NCBI RefSeq assembly: GCF_000759715.1
Contig: NZ_BBLU01000008.1
Coordinates: 111,848-175,847 of the forward strand
Length of the DNA stretch: 64,000 nt
Reading direction: 5' to 3'
Source of the DNA: Demequina mangrovi
Lineage (GTDB): Bacteria > Actinomycetota > Actinomycetes > Actinomycetales > Demequinaceae
A model generated the notes under the pieces. The model searched no databases, was not told the DNA's origin, and saw only the letters and a program-made list of their open reading frames with translations. A program made the translations under genes and the position numbers. Numbering within the stretch: position 1 is the first letter of the stretch; each line of letters opens with the position of its first letter. Positions 1 through 9,400 of this stretch are shown here, piece after piece.

Positions 1-1085
1 CGCGTGGTCCGCGCGAACGCGCGCCGCGCGCTCCAGTGGCGGCACAGGACCTGACCCTCGGCTGCGCCGGTGACGTCGACGGGCAGCGGCAGTCCGTCGT
101 TCTCGTACGCGCGCACGAGCGCGCCGTCGCCGCCCGCGCGCAGGAAGTGCAGACGGATGCCCAGGTGCACCGTCGCGAGGTTGGTGAAGCGCAGCGCGGC
201 GGCCTCGTGCGTGACGCCGAACGCGTCGCGGAAGTCCTCGATCGCGATGTCGCGCGCCTTCTTCGCACTCTCGAGGAACGGCACCGCGGCCGCCTCGGGC
301 ATGAGGCATGCCGCGGCGTAGTAGCTCGCGTCCTGACGCTGGCGCAGGAAGTCCGCGTAATCCTTCGGCTCGCCGTGGCCGAGCCGGATGTGCGCCATCG
401 CCTGCAGCGCGAGCGAGCGCAGCCCGTGCCCGCCCGGGATCGAGGCCGGCGGGATGTAGATGCGCCCGCTCTCGAGGTCGAGCACGCAGCGGGCCGAGTG
501 CGGGAGGTCGTCGGCGTGGACGATGCTGAGCCCCAGGCGGTCCGCCATGAGGCTCACCGTGCGGTGCGTGAGCGCGCCGCCCAGGTGTCCGACCGAGGCG
601 ACGTCCTCGGAGGCGAGCGCCTCGATCGCGGGCACGTGGTTGTCGACCGCCTCCATGCGCAGGCGCTGGCGGGTGTTGGCGCGGCGCGCCTCCTCCGGGG
701 TCGCGATCGCCTGCCGGGCGCGCCGGTCGAGCTCGCGGTGCAGGCCCACGAGGGTGCGGAGCACGTCGTCGGGCATGGTGCGCGTCGGTCGCAGCGCCGG
801 CAGCCCGAGCTCGCGGTAGGTCGACCCCTCCTGGGCCCGTTCGAGCGCGATCTCGAGGGCGGCGCGCGGGCTCGGCGGCGCCTCGTCCAGCAGGTCGCCG
901 ACGCTCACCCCGAGCCGGCTCGCGAGCGCCGTCAGCAGCGTGACGCGCGGCTCGCGCCGGCCGTTCTCGATGAGCGACAGCTGGCTCGGCGCGACGTCGA
1001 CGTCGCGTCCGAGCTGCTCGAGCGTGAGGCCCGCGTCGGTCCGGAAATGGCGCACGCGGCGCCCCAAGGTCGAAAGATCCGCCAT
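1..1085 (-). CDS. ramB: RamB-type XRE regulator of short-chain acyl metabolism (3' end cut by window)
   Basis: The minus-strand frame is open from an ATG at 1085 to the window edge, so the C-terminus is missing. Residues about 8-62 form a Cro/XRE helix-turn-helix ([20 protein letters not shown]). The rest has the ImmA/IrrE-like layout of the RamB/DUF2083 family, with AHIRLGH where a metallopeptidase would have HExxH, so it is probably a ligand-sensing rather than a proteolytic domain. RamB in Corynebacterium controls acetate and glyoxylate genes; the divergent position next to pckG fits a carbon-metabolism regulator. The symbol is by family resemblance only. Confidence 0.85.
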   Translation of the reverse strand, partial: MADLSTLGRRVRHFRTDAGLTLEQLGRDVDVAPSQLSLIENGRREPRVTLLTALASRLGVSVGDLLDEAPPSPRAALEIALERAQEGSTYRELGLPALRPTRTMPDDVLRTLVGLHRELDRRARQAIATPEEARRANTRQRLRMEAVDNHVPAIEALASEDVASVGHLGGALTHRTVSLMADRLGLSIVHADDLPHSARCVLDLESGRIYIPPASIPGGHGLRSLALQAMAHIRLGHGEPKDYADFLRQRQDASYYAAACLMPEAAAVPFLESAKKARDIAIEDFRDAFGVTHEAAALRFTNLATVHLGIRLHFLRAGGDGALVRAYENDGLPLPVDVTGAAEGQVLCRHWSARRAFARTT

Positions 1086-1110
1086 GGAATTCACGTTATC
1101 GAAAGAACAG

Positions 1111-1134
1111 CGAAATTTCATGCATGAATTGTCG
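1111..1134. promoter_or_regulatory. 24 bp inverted repeat between ramB-like gene and pckG
   Basis: The centre TTCATGCATGAA is a perfect 12 bp palindrome, and the flanks extend it to 24 bp with 10 of 12 base pairs matching. It lies 26 bp before the regulator start and 87 bp before pckG, the right place for an operator shared by both promoters. Binding by the neighbouring regulator is inference; the sequence is not the published RamB box. Confidence 0.45.
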
Positions 1135-1221
1135 ACAAACGACGCCCGGTTGCTCGTAGCGTCGAGAACAGCACGCAAGTTTCACACCGATCCCATCCCC
1201 GAGTCCAACGAAGGAACCACC

Positions 1222-3075
1222 ATGGCGATCATCGACCAGCCGCTCCGCGAGTCCGCAGCGACCCGCGCCGCCTCCGCACCCGAGTCCGCCGACCCGCGCA
1301 TCGTCGCGTGGGTCGAGCGCCTCGCGCTTCACGCGACGCCCGACGAGGTGGTGTGGTGCGACGGCTCGCAGCCCGAACGCGCCCGGCTGATCCGCGACAT
1401 GGTCGACACGGGGACCATCGTGCCCCTCGACTCCGAGCGCCGCCCCGGCAGCTACCTCGCGCGCTCGAACCCCGACGACGTCGCCCGCGTCGAGTCGCGC
1501 ACCTTCATCTGCTCCGAGAAGGAGGAGGACGCCGGCCCCACGAACAACTGGGTGCCGCCGGCGGCGATGCGCGAGACGCTCCACGGCCTGTTCCGCGGCG
1601 CGATGCGCGGTCGCACCATGTACGTGGTCCCGTTCGCGATGGGACCGGTGGGCGGCGCCCTCACGCGCTACGGCGTCGAGGTGACCGACTCGCCCTACGT
1701 GGTCGTGTCGATGGGGACCATGACCCGGATGGGGGCCGAGGCGCTCGCGCAGATCGGCCCCGACACCGAGTGGGTCAAGTGCGCGCACACCGTGGGCGCG
1801 CCCCTCTCACCGGGCGAGGCCGACGTCGCGTGGCCGTGCAGCACCACCAAGTACATCTCGCACTTCCCCGAGAGCCGCGAGGTCTGGTCCTACGGCAGCG
1901 CGTACGGCGGCAACGCGATCCTCGCGAAGAAGGCCTTCGCGCTGCGGATCGCGAGCGCGATCGGCCAGGACGAGGGCTGGCTCGCGGCGCACATGCTGCT
2001 GCTCAAGGTCACCAACCCCCGCGGCAGGGTCTTCCACGTCGCGGCGGCCTTCCCCAGCGCCTGCGGCAAGACCAACTTCGCGATGCTCCAGCCCACCATC
2101 CCCGGGTGGACCGTCGAGACGCTCGGCGACGACATCGCGTGGATCGCCCCCGGACCGGACGGGCGCCTGCGGGCGATCAACCCCGAGGCCGGGTTCTTCG
2201 GGGTCGCGCCCGGCACGGGCCGCTCGACCAACCCGGTCGCGATGGACACGCTCGAGCACGACGTGGTCTTCACCAACGTCGCCCTCACGGACGACGGCGA
2301 CGTGTGGTGGGAGGGCGTGACCGACGAGCCGCCGACGCACCTCATCGACTGGACCGGGCAGGACTGGACGCCCGATGCGGACCGCCCCGCCGCGCACCCC
2401 AACTCGCGCTTCACGGTCTCCGCCGCGCAGTGCCCCACCATCTCCGACGACTGGGACGACCCGGCGGGCGTCACGCTCGACGCGATCATCTTCGGCGGTC
2501 GCCGCGCGACCAACGTGCCGCTGGTGTCCGAGGCCCGCAGCTGGGAGCACGGCGTGTTCATGGGCGCGACCCTCGCGTCCGAGCGCACCGCGGCCGCCGA
2601 GGGGACCGTCGGCGAGCTGCGCCGCGACCCCTTCGCGATGCTCCCCTTCTGCGGCGTGCACATGGCCGACCACTGGCGGCTGTGGCTCGAGGTCGGCGCG
2701 AAGGCCGAGGCGGCGGGCGGCGCTCCCGCGATCTTCCAGGTCAACTGGTTCCGCAAGGGCGCCGACGGGAAGTTCCTGTGGCCCGGGTTCGGCGAGAACA
2801 TCCACGCGCTCGCCTGGATGCTCGATCGGATCGAAGGACGCGCCGAGGGCGTCGACAGCCCGTTCGGCCGCGTCCCCGCCGCGGGCGAGATCGACTACGC
2901 CGCGGCCGACGTGAGCGACGCGCAGTGGGCCGCGCTGTTCGGGCTCGACCAGGCGGCGCTCACCGCCGAGGCGGACGATGCGGCGCGCTTCCTCGACTCG
3001 TACGGCGCCAAGGTGCCGGACGAGGTCCGCGAGCAGCTCGCGGTGATGCGCGAGGCCATCGACGAGCTCGGCTGA
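1222..3075 (+). CDS. pckG: Phosphoenolpyruvate carboxykinase (GTP)
   Basis: 617 residues, the usual size of GTP-dependent PEPCK. It converts oxaloacetate plus GTP to PEP, CO2 and GDP in gluconeogenesis. The family P-loop FPSACGKTN is at about residues 277-285, followed by the kinase-2 DDIAW near 303 and the GGRR segment. The ATG at 1222 is preceded by GAAGGAA and removes a long low-quality extension that stays open back to 940. It is divergent from the RamB-like gene and convergent with the amidase; 69 bp separate it from the latter. Confidence 0.97.
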   Translation: MAIIDQPLRESAATRAASAPESADPRIVAWVERLALHATPDEVVWCDGSQPERARLIRDMVDTGTIVPLDSERRPGSYLARSNPDDVARVESRTFICSEKEEDAGPTNNWVPPAAMRETLHGLFRGAMRGRTMYVVPFAMGPVGGALTRYGVEVTDSPYVVVSMGTMTRMGAEALAQIGPDTEWVKCAHTVGAPLSPGEADVAWPCSTTKYISHFPESREVWSYGSAYGGNAILAKKAFALRIASAIGQDEGWLAAHMLLLKVTNPRGRVFHVAAAFPSACGKTNFAMLQPTIPGWTVETLGDDIAWIAPGPDGRLRAINPEAGFFGVAPGTGRSTNPVAMDTLEHDVVFTNVALTDDGDVWWEGVTDEPPTHLIDWTGQDWTPDADRPAAHPNSRFTVSAAQCPTISDDWDDPAGVTLDAIIFGGRRATNVPLVSEARSWEHGVFMGATLASERTAAAEGTVGELRRDPFAMLPFCGVHMADHWRLWLEVGAKAEAAGGAPAIFQVNWFRKGADGKFLWPGFGENIHALAWMLDRIEGRAEGVDSPFGRVPAAGEIDYAAADVSDAQWAALFGLDQAALTAEADDAARFLDSYGAKVPDEVREQLAVMREAIDELG

Positions 3076-3144
3076 GACGTCCCGGCGGGCGCCCGGCCCC
3101 GGGAGGGGGGAGCCGGCGTCGCGCGTCCGTCGGGCACCCCGAGG

Positions 3145-4851
3145 CTAGAGCCGCGGGGTGCGCGAGGGCTCGTCGCGCCGGTCGCCCGTGGCCTCGAAGC
3201 CGGCGGCCATGCGCAGCAGGCGCACGTCGTCCCAGCCGCGGCCCGCGAACGTGAGGCCCAGGGGCATCCCGATGTCGCGCATCGTCCCCATGGGGACGGT
3301 GACCGTCGGCACCCCCAGGTGCCGGATGGCGAGGTTGCCGTTCGCGACCCACACGCCGTTGCGCCAGCCCGCGTCGGCGCTGTCGGGGTTCACGTCCATG
3401 TCCGCGGGGCCCACGTCCGCGACCGCGGGGAAGACGATCGCGTCGAGCGCGAGGGAGTCCATCCACTCCTCGAGGTCGAGGCGGCGGGTCTCCTCGAGGC
3501 CGCGCAGACCGCTCTCGATCTCGGGGATGTCCTCGAAGCGCTCCGGCAGGCCCGCGCGAGCGACGTCGGGGTAGTCGGCGATGTCGTCGTCGAAGCCCGT
3601 GTAGCGATCGGGCAGCGCTCCGGGGGGCTGCGGGAAGATCCGGGCGCCGTCGACATGCGTGAGGTCCGGCAGCCCCGGGTCGCCGTTGGCACGCAGGAAG
3701 TCGTCCCATGCCCACGTGGACAGGTCGACGATCTCGCGCTTGAGGTACTCCGGCGACACCAGGCCGCGGGTCGCGATGGTGGGCGCGCCGGGGCGGTCGC
3801 CCTCGTAGTTCTCGATCATCGGCAGGTCGACCTCGACCACGGTCGCACCGGCCGCCTCGAGGTCGCGACGCGCGGCCTCCCACAGCTCGAGCCCGCTCGG
3901 CCGGGGCACGATGCGCGTGCCGGTCGGGCCGCCGATGCCGCCGTCGGGACGGGTCCCCGCGTCGGGATCCGTGCCGAGGTAGAGGCGCGGCACGCCGATG
4001 CGCGCTCCGTGCAGCGCGCGGCCGGCGCCCTCCGCGAGCGCGACGTACGAGTCGGGACGATGCGCGTCGACGCTCGGCAGGTCGATCCACGGCTGGGTGC
4101 GCCACAGGTCGCCGCGGGTCTCGACGTCCTCGGCGACGATGACGTCGAGCACCTCGAGCAGATCCGCCATGGTGCGCGTCTGCGGGACCACCACGTCCAT
4201 GGTCGGGACGAGCGGCCAGTTGCCGCGCACCGAGATCACGCCGCGGCTGGGCGTGTACGCGCACAGCGCGTTGTTCGAGGCCGGGCCACGGCCGCTCGAC
4301 CACGTCTCCTCGCCGAGGCCGAAGGCCGCGAACGAGGCCGCGGTCGCCGTGCCGGAGCCGTTGGACGAGCCCGAGCCGAACGGCGCGGTGAGGAAGTCGG
4401 CGTTGTAGGGGCTCTCAGCGCGGCCGTACACGCCGCGCTGCATACCCCCGTTGGCCATCGGCGGCATGTTGGTGAGGCCGAGGCAGATGGCGCCCGCGTC
4501 GCGCAGCCGCGCGATGGTGAAGGCGTCGCGCTGCGCGACGAGATGCTCGAAGGCGGGGCTGCCGGCGGCGCAGGTGAGCCCGCGCACCAGGTACGAGTCC
4601 TTGGCTGTGTAGGGGATGCCGTCGAGCGGGCCGAGGGACTCTCCCCTGGCGCGGCGTGCGTCGGCGGCCTGCGCCTCCGCGCGCGCGTCGGGGTTGTCGA
4701 CCACGAGCGCGTTGAGGGCGGTCGCGGTGCCGGGACGGTCGTAGGCGCCGATGCGGGCGCGGTACGCCTCGACCAGCTCGACGCTGGTGGTCGCTCCCGA
4801 CTCGAGAGCATCGCGCAGCTGCGCGATGCTCGCCTCGACGACGTCGATCAT
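3145..4851 (-). CDS. Amidase signature family hydrolase
   Basis: 568 residues. The Ser-cisSer-Lys triad of the amidase signature family can be placed at K84 (YTAKDS), S162/S163 in the GSGSSNGSG stretch and S186 in ETWSSGRG. The signature is divergent: the usual DTGGS is TWSSG. The substrate cannot be told; GatA is unlikely because no gatC or gatB adjoins it and the signature is poor. The ATG has GGAGG nine bases upstream. It is the first gene of a minus-strand stretch that continues upstream with a Rid protein and a methyltransferase. Confidence 0.85.
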   Translation of the reverse strand: MIDVVEASIAQLRDALESGATTSVELVEAYRARIGAYDRPGTATALNALVVDNPDARAEAQAADARRARGESLGPLDGIPYTAKDSYLVRGLTCAAGSPAFEHLVAQRDAFTIARLRDAGAICLGLTNMPPMANGGMQRGVYGRAESPYNADFLTAPFGSGSSNGSGTATAASFAAFGLGEETWSSGRGPASNNALCAYTPSRGVISVRGNWPLVPTMDVVVPQTRTMADLLEVLDVIVAEDVETRGDLWRTQPWIDLPSVDAHRPDSYVALAEGAGRALHGARIGVPRLYLGTDPDAGTRPDGGIGGPTGTRIVPRPSGLELWEAARRDLEAAGATVVEVDLPMIENYEGDRPGAPTIATRGLVSPEYLKREIVDLSTWAWDDFLRANGDPGLPDLTHVDGARIFPQPPGALPDRYTGFDDDIADYPDVARAGLPERFEDIPEIESGLRGLEETRRLDLEEWMDSLALDAIVFPAVADVGPADMDVNPDSADAGWRNGVWVANGNLAIRHLGVPTVTVPMGTMRDIGMPLGLTFAGRGWDDVRLLRMAAGFEATGDRRDEPSRTPRL

Positions 4852-4901
4852 GGTGACTCCTCCGGATGCCGTGGGATGACGAGGCTAGCGCGACGCGCGC
4901 C

Positions 4902-5267
4902 TCATCCCCGGTAGGCCGTCGCCTCGATCTCGATCCGCATGGCCGGATCGATGAGGCCGCACTGCTGCATCGTGGCCGCAGGACGCACGTCGCCGAACCA
5001 GCGGCGCAGCACCGGCCAGCACTCCTCGAAGTCCGAGGCGTCGGGCAGGAGGTAGCGCACGCGCACCACGTCGGCCATCGTGAAGCCGCCTTCGTCGAGC
5101 GCGGCCGCGATGATGCCGAGCGCCGCATCGGCCTGCGCGGCAGGCTCGGGGCTCGCGGTGCTGGTGGTCCCGGACACGAAGCACCAGTCGCCCTGGACCA
5201 CTGCGCGCGAGTACGCGACCTGCTCCTCCCAGGGACCGCCGGAGGAGATGAGCCTCCGCTCGCTCAT
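4902..5267 (-). CDS. Rid (YjgF/YER057c/UK114) family protein
   Basis: 121 residues with the Rid fold pattern and the C-terminal RIEIEATAY motif. The arginine that RidA uses to hydrolyse 2-aminoacrylate-type enamines (in the PARS segment) is replaced: the matching stretch reads RPAATM at 95-100. It therefore looks like one of the non-archetypal Rid subfamilies, and enamine deaminase activity should not be assumed. Its ATG overlaps the stop of the upstream methyltransferase by four bases (ATGA), implying translational coupling. Confidence 0.85.
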   Translation of the reverse strand: MSERRLISSGGPWEEQVAYSRAVVQGDWCFVSGTTSTASPEPAAQADAALGIIAAALDEGGFTMADVVRVRYLLPDASDFEECWPVLRRWFGDVRPAATMQQCGLIDPAMRIEIEATAYRG

Positions 5268-6004
5268 GCGGCCGGGGCCACGCGGGTCCGGTACCCGTGG
5301 GTGACGTACGGCATGGGGAACTCGCCGCCGCCGGCCAGCTCGGGGGTGCGCGCGATGAGGTGCTCGAGCGCGACGTCGAGGTCGACGCGGAAGGCCTCGG
5401 GGGCGGTGATGTAGTTGCTGCGCGAGTGCACGAGCGCGCGGAGCCCGTCCGCGGTGATCGGCCGCTTCCAGGTGAGCTCCTCGATCTCGAGGGGGCCGAA
5501 GGGCGCGGGGACGCGAGGCGGTCCCGCCGCGAGCATCGTCTCCGCCGACGAGTGCCCGATCACGCGGGTGAGCGCGGTCACCCAGTCGCTGCGCTCGTTG
5601 CGGATGTTCCATACGAGGCCGAGCACGCCGCCGGGCGCGAGCACGCGGGCGATCTCCGTCGCGGCAGCCTCCGGGTCGACCCAGTGCCACGCCTGCCCCA
5701 TGACGACGGCGTCGACGCTGCCGTCCTCGAGGGGGATCTCCTCCGCCGTGCCGCGCATGGTCGGCACGCGAGGCACGTGCGCCTCGAGCGTCGCGAGCAT
5801 CACCGGGTCGGGATCCACCGCGACGACCTCGGCGTGCCGGCAGCGGTGGATCGCCTCGGTGAGCTTCCCGGTGCCGGCGCCCAGGTCGAGCACGCGTCCG
5901 GTGACGCCCTCGAGGAGCCAGTCGACCATCTGGAGCGGGTAGCCCGGGCGGCCCTTCGCGTAGTCCGACGCGGCCTTGCCGAAGCTGAGCGATCTCTCGT
6001 TCAC
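5264..6004 (-). CDS. Class I SAM-dependent methyltransferase
   Basis: 246 residues from the chosen GTG at 6004; a second in-frame GTG lies 27 bases upstream at 6031. Motif I is VLDLGAGTGKLTE, followed by an acidic VVAVDPDP strand end and the GQAWHWVDPE segment typical of the UbiE/COQ5-like Methyltransf_11 group. The substrate is unknown. GGTGG lies about nine bases before the chosen start, and family members usually begin close to the NERSxSFGKAA motif found here. Stop and the next start overlap as ATGA. Confidence 0.85.
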   Translation of the reverse strand: MNERSLSFGKAASDYAKGRPGYPLQMVDWLLEGVTGRVLDLGAGTGKLTEAIHRCRHAEVVAVDPDPVMLATLEAHVPRVPTMRGTAEEIPLEDGSVDAVVMGQAWHWVDPEAAATEIARVLAPGGVLGLVWNIRNERSDWVTALTRVIGHSSAETMLAAGPPRVPAPFGPLEIEELTWKRPITADGLRALVHSRSNYITAPEAFRVDLDVALEHLIARTPELAGGGEFPMPYVTHGYRTRVAPAA

Positions 6005-6064
6005 GGGACCACCGTAACCGCGCGCGGGCACGGTCCACGAGGGCCATCGGCCCGTGCCGGGCGC

Positions 6065-6418
6065 TCAGGCCTTCTTCACCACGGAGGACTTCAGCTGCAT
6101 CGACCCGAATCCGGGCACCGTGCAGTCGATGTCATGGTCCCCCACGCCGTCGACGAGGCGGATGCCGCGCACCTTGGTGCCCACCTTGATGGACTGCGAC
6201 GAGCCCTTGACCTTGAGGTCCTTGATCACGGTCACGGTGTCGCCGTCGGCGAGGACGTTGCCCACCGCGTCCTTGATCACGCGCGGGGCGTCCGATGGCG
6301 CATCGTCCACCGCCGCGGGGGACCATTCGTGCCCGCACATCGGGCACACGAGCAGCGCGCCGTCCTCGTACGCGTACTCGCTCGCGCACTCGGGGCACGG
6401 TGGGAGGGTGTCGCTCAT
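6065..6418 (-). CDS. phnA: PhnA/YjdM-type zinc ribbon protein
   Basis: 117 residues. An N-terminal zinc ribbon with CPEC (8-11) and CPMC (25-28) is followed by the SH3-like C-terminal domain (GDTVTVIKDLKVKG and later GTKVRGIRLVDG). Despite the name, PhnA proteins are not proven phosphonate enzymes, and the family's role remains unclear. It is a stand-alone minus-strand gene, 60 bp downstream of the methyltransferase start. The ATG gives exactly the family length. Confidence 0.9.
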   Translation of the reverse strand: MSDTLPPCPECASEYAYEDGALLVCPMCGHEWSPAAVDDAPSDAPRVIKDAVGNVLADGDTVTVIKDLKVKGSSQSIKVGTKVRGIRLVDGVGDHDIDCTVPGFGSMQLKSSVVKKA

Positions 6419-6455
6419 GCCTCGAGCGTAGGCCTCCCGGGTCCGTCGGGCCTGT

Positions 6456-6487
6456 CGGGTGGGCCGGCCGCGGGGCCGGCCCACCCG
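6456..6487 (-). terminator. Hairpin after the giant surface protein gene
   Basis: A perfect 14 bp stem, CGGGTGGGCCGGCC at 6456-6469 pairing with 6474-6487, and a GCGG loop lie six bases beyond the stop of the minus-strand gene. There is no clear T-tract, as is usual in high-GC actinobacteria. Confidence 0.6.
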
Positions 6488-6492
6488 GGGGG

Positions 6493-9400
6493 TCAGGCCG
6501 CGGTGCGGCGACGCGCGGCGAGCAGCGCCGTCGCGCCGGCGCCGAGCAGGAGCGCCATCCACGCGAGCGCGGATGCGACGTCGGCGCCGGTCGCGGAGAG
6601 GAGCGGCTCCTCGTCGACGTCGTCCACGGGGTCGCCCTCGGTCGCGGCGTCTGCCGCGTCCGCCTCGTCCGCGGAGCCGTCGACCCCGGCCACGGCGGGC
6701 GCGGCCACCACGACGACGACGGTCGCGGTGGTGGTCCCGCCCTCGTGGTCCTCGACCGTGTAGGTGAAGGAGTCCTCGCCGAAGAAGCCGTCGTCGGGTG
6801 TGTACGTCACGGAGCCGTCGGCGCCGATGGTCACGGTGCCGTGCGCGCCGTCCGTGACGGCGACGATCCTGAGCGCGGTGCCCTCGTCGTCACCCGTGAG
6901 GTCGCCGACGGTGAAGGTGACGGGCACCCCGGACTCGGTCGCGGCCTCATCGTCGGCCGCGACAGGCGTCACCACGACGGTGAGCACGGCGGTGGTGCGC
7001 TGACCCGCCGCGTCCTCGACCGTGTACTGCGCGCTCGCCGTGCCGCTGAAGCCGGCGGCCGGGACGAAGGTGTACGCGCCGTCCGCGGCGATGGAGAGCT
7101 CTCCGACGCCGACCGCGAGGCCGTCGTGCGCGACGACGTCGAGGTCGGTGCCGGAGTCGTTGAGCAGGACGCCCGCGTCGGCGCCGCGCGAGACGGCGGT
7201 ACCGGCGGAGGTGCGGTCCGCATCGTCGGCCGCGACGGGCGTGACGTCGATGGTGAGCGTCGCGGTGGCGCGACGCCCCTCGGCGTCCTCGATCGTGTAG
7301 TCGGCGGCGACGATGCCGGAGAAGCCGGCTGCCGGCGCGAACGTGTACGAGCCGTCGCTCGCGATGGCGAGCGTGCCCGCCTCGGCGGCGAGCGCCTCGT
7401 GATCGACGACCGTGAGCGCGGTGCCGAGGTCGTTGCGGAGCACGCCGCCCAGCGCCGACCGGGTCAGCGCCGTGCCCGCGGTGGTGGCATCGGCATCGTC
7501 CACCGCCGCGACGTCGACCGCGATGGTGAGGGTCGCGCTCGTGCGCTGGCCTGCGCCGTCCTCGACCGTGTAGGTGGTGACCACGGTGCCGGAGAAGGCG
7601 GCCGGCGGGACGTAGTCGTACGAGCCGTCGGCGTGCAGGGTGAGCGTGCCCTCGTCCGCGGGGATCGGGGTGCTGCCGACGACGGTGAGCGCCGTGCCCT
7701 CGTCGTTGGCGAGCACGCCGCCGCCGGCGCCGCGCGACAGCGGGGTCGAGGCCGGGGTGCCCGCGACATCGTCCACCGCGGACGGCGTGACGGTCACCGT
7801 GACGGTCGCGGCGACGCGCTGGCCCGCGGCGTCCTCGACCGTGTAGGTGAAGGAGTCGGTCCCCGAGAAGCCCGCGTCCGGCGTATAGGTCGCCGCGCCG
7901 GCGGAGTCGACGACGACGGTTCCGTGCGTGCCGTGCGTGGCCGTCACGACCTCGAGAGCGGAGCCCTCGTCGTCGTCGATCAGCTGCGCCTGCGTCAGGA
8001 CGAGCGGCGTGCCGGCGACGGTGGTGCCCGCATCGGGTCCGGCGACCGGCGTGACCGTGACCGTGAGCGTCGACGTCGCGGTCTGGCCCGAGGCGTCGAC
8101 GGCGGTGTACGTGGTGCTCGCCGTGCCGGAGAAACCGGCCGCGGGCGTGTAGGTGTAGCCGCCGTCGGTCGCGATCGCGAGCGTGCCCTGGGCGGGCGGC
8201 AGCGCGACGGAGCCGGAGACGGTGAGGCCGGTGCCCGCATCGTCCGCGAGGACGCCCTCGGCCGCGGCGCGCGTGATCGGCGTGCCCGCCTCGGTCGCGT
8301 CGCTGTCCGCGACCGCCACCGGGGTGACGTCGACGCTCACCGTCGCGGTCGCGGTCTGACCCGCGGAGTCGGTGACGGTGTAGGTGAACGCATCGGGACC
8401 GGAGTAGCCCGCGGCGGGCGCGTAGACCACGTCCCCGCTGGAGAGCGCGACGGTGCCGCGCGTCGGATCGGTCACGGACGTGACGCCGAGGCTCGAGCCG
8501 CGGTCGCCGTCGAGGAGGTCCGCGGCGCTCCAGCGCAGCGGGGTGTCCACGGGGGTGGTGCCGGAGTCCGCGTCCGCCGTGGGCGTCACCGTGATGGTGA
8601 GCGTCGCGGTGTCCGTGGCGCCGTCCGCGTCCTGGATCGAGTAGTCAGCCGACACGATGCCCGAGAAGCCGGGCGCCGGGGTGTAGGCGTAGCCGCCGTC
8701 GGCCGCGATGGCGAGCGCGCCGCCGCCCGAGACCGGGAGGTGCCCGGTGACCTCGAGGTCGCCTCCGATGTCGTTGATCAGGACGCCCTCGGCCGCGCCG
8801 CGCGTGAGGGCGATGTCGACGGAGGTCACGTCCGCATCATCGGCCGCCGAGGCCGGCGCGTGGACGGTCACGGTGCTGGTCACGGGGGTGAGCGGCGACG
8901 AGTCCTCGTCGTCCGCCTCCGCGGTCGCGGTGTTGAGCACGTAGCCACGCGCCGCATCGGCCGAGGTGACCACGTGCGACGCGGTGCAGTGCACGGTGGA
9001 GTGCGCGGCGACGCTCGCCCACGAGCAGCCCGCCGTGACCGCGGTCGGGTCCGAGACCACCACGTCGTTGAGGGGCACGTTGCCCGTGTTGGCGAAGGCG
9101 AGATCGAAGGTGAGGGTGTCGCCGACGGCCACCTCTCCCCCGGTGTGGCTCTTCGTCAGGGACATGCCCGGCGTGGCCGGCCACTCCATGGTGATCGCGT
9201 AGTCCTCGACCTCGCCAGCGGAGGAGAAGCCCTCCGGCGTCAGCTCCGCGACGGTCGGCGCGATGCGGAAGCGGGCGAAGGTCTCTTGGGTGGCGAGGCC
9301 CGGCGCGGTCGCCGGGGCGGTGAAGGTGAGGTCGACCATGCCGCCGCCCGCGGGGCACTCGACCACGGTCGAGCGCTCGGAGGCGTCGAACGCGCCGTCG

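Noticed and set aside
3076..3144. Hairpin between pckG and the amidase
   Set aside because: The sequence is G/C-rich with only short CCCGG/CCGGG pairing; no stem is convincing enough to call.
6703..8865. CRISPR-like array
   Set aside because: The periodicity is about 270 bp, follows codons and encodes protein repeats; there are no short identical repeats with unique spacers and no cas genes.
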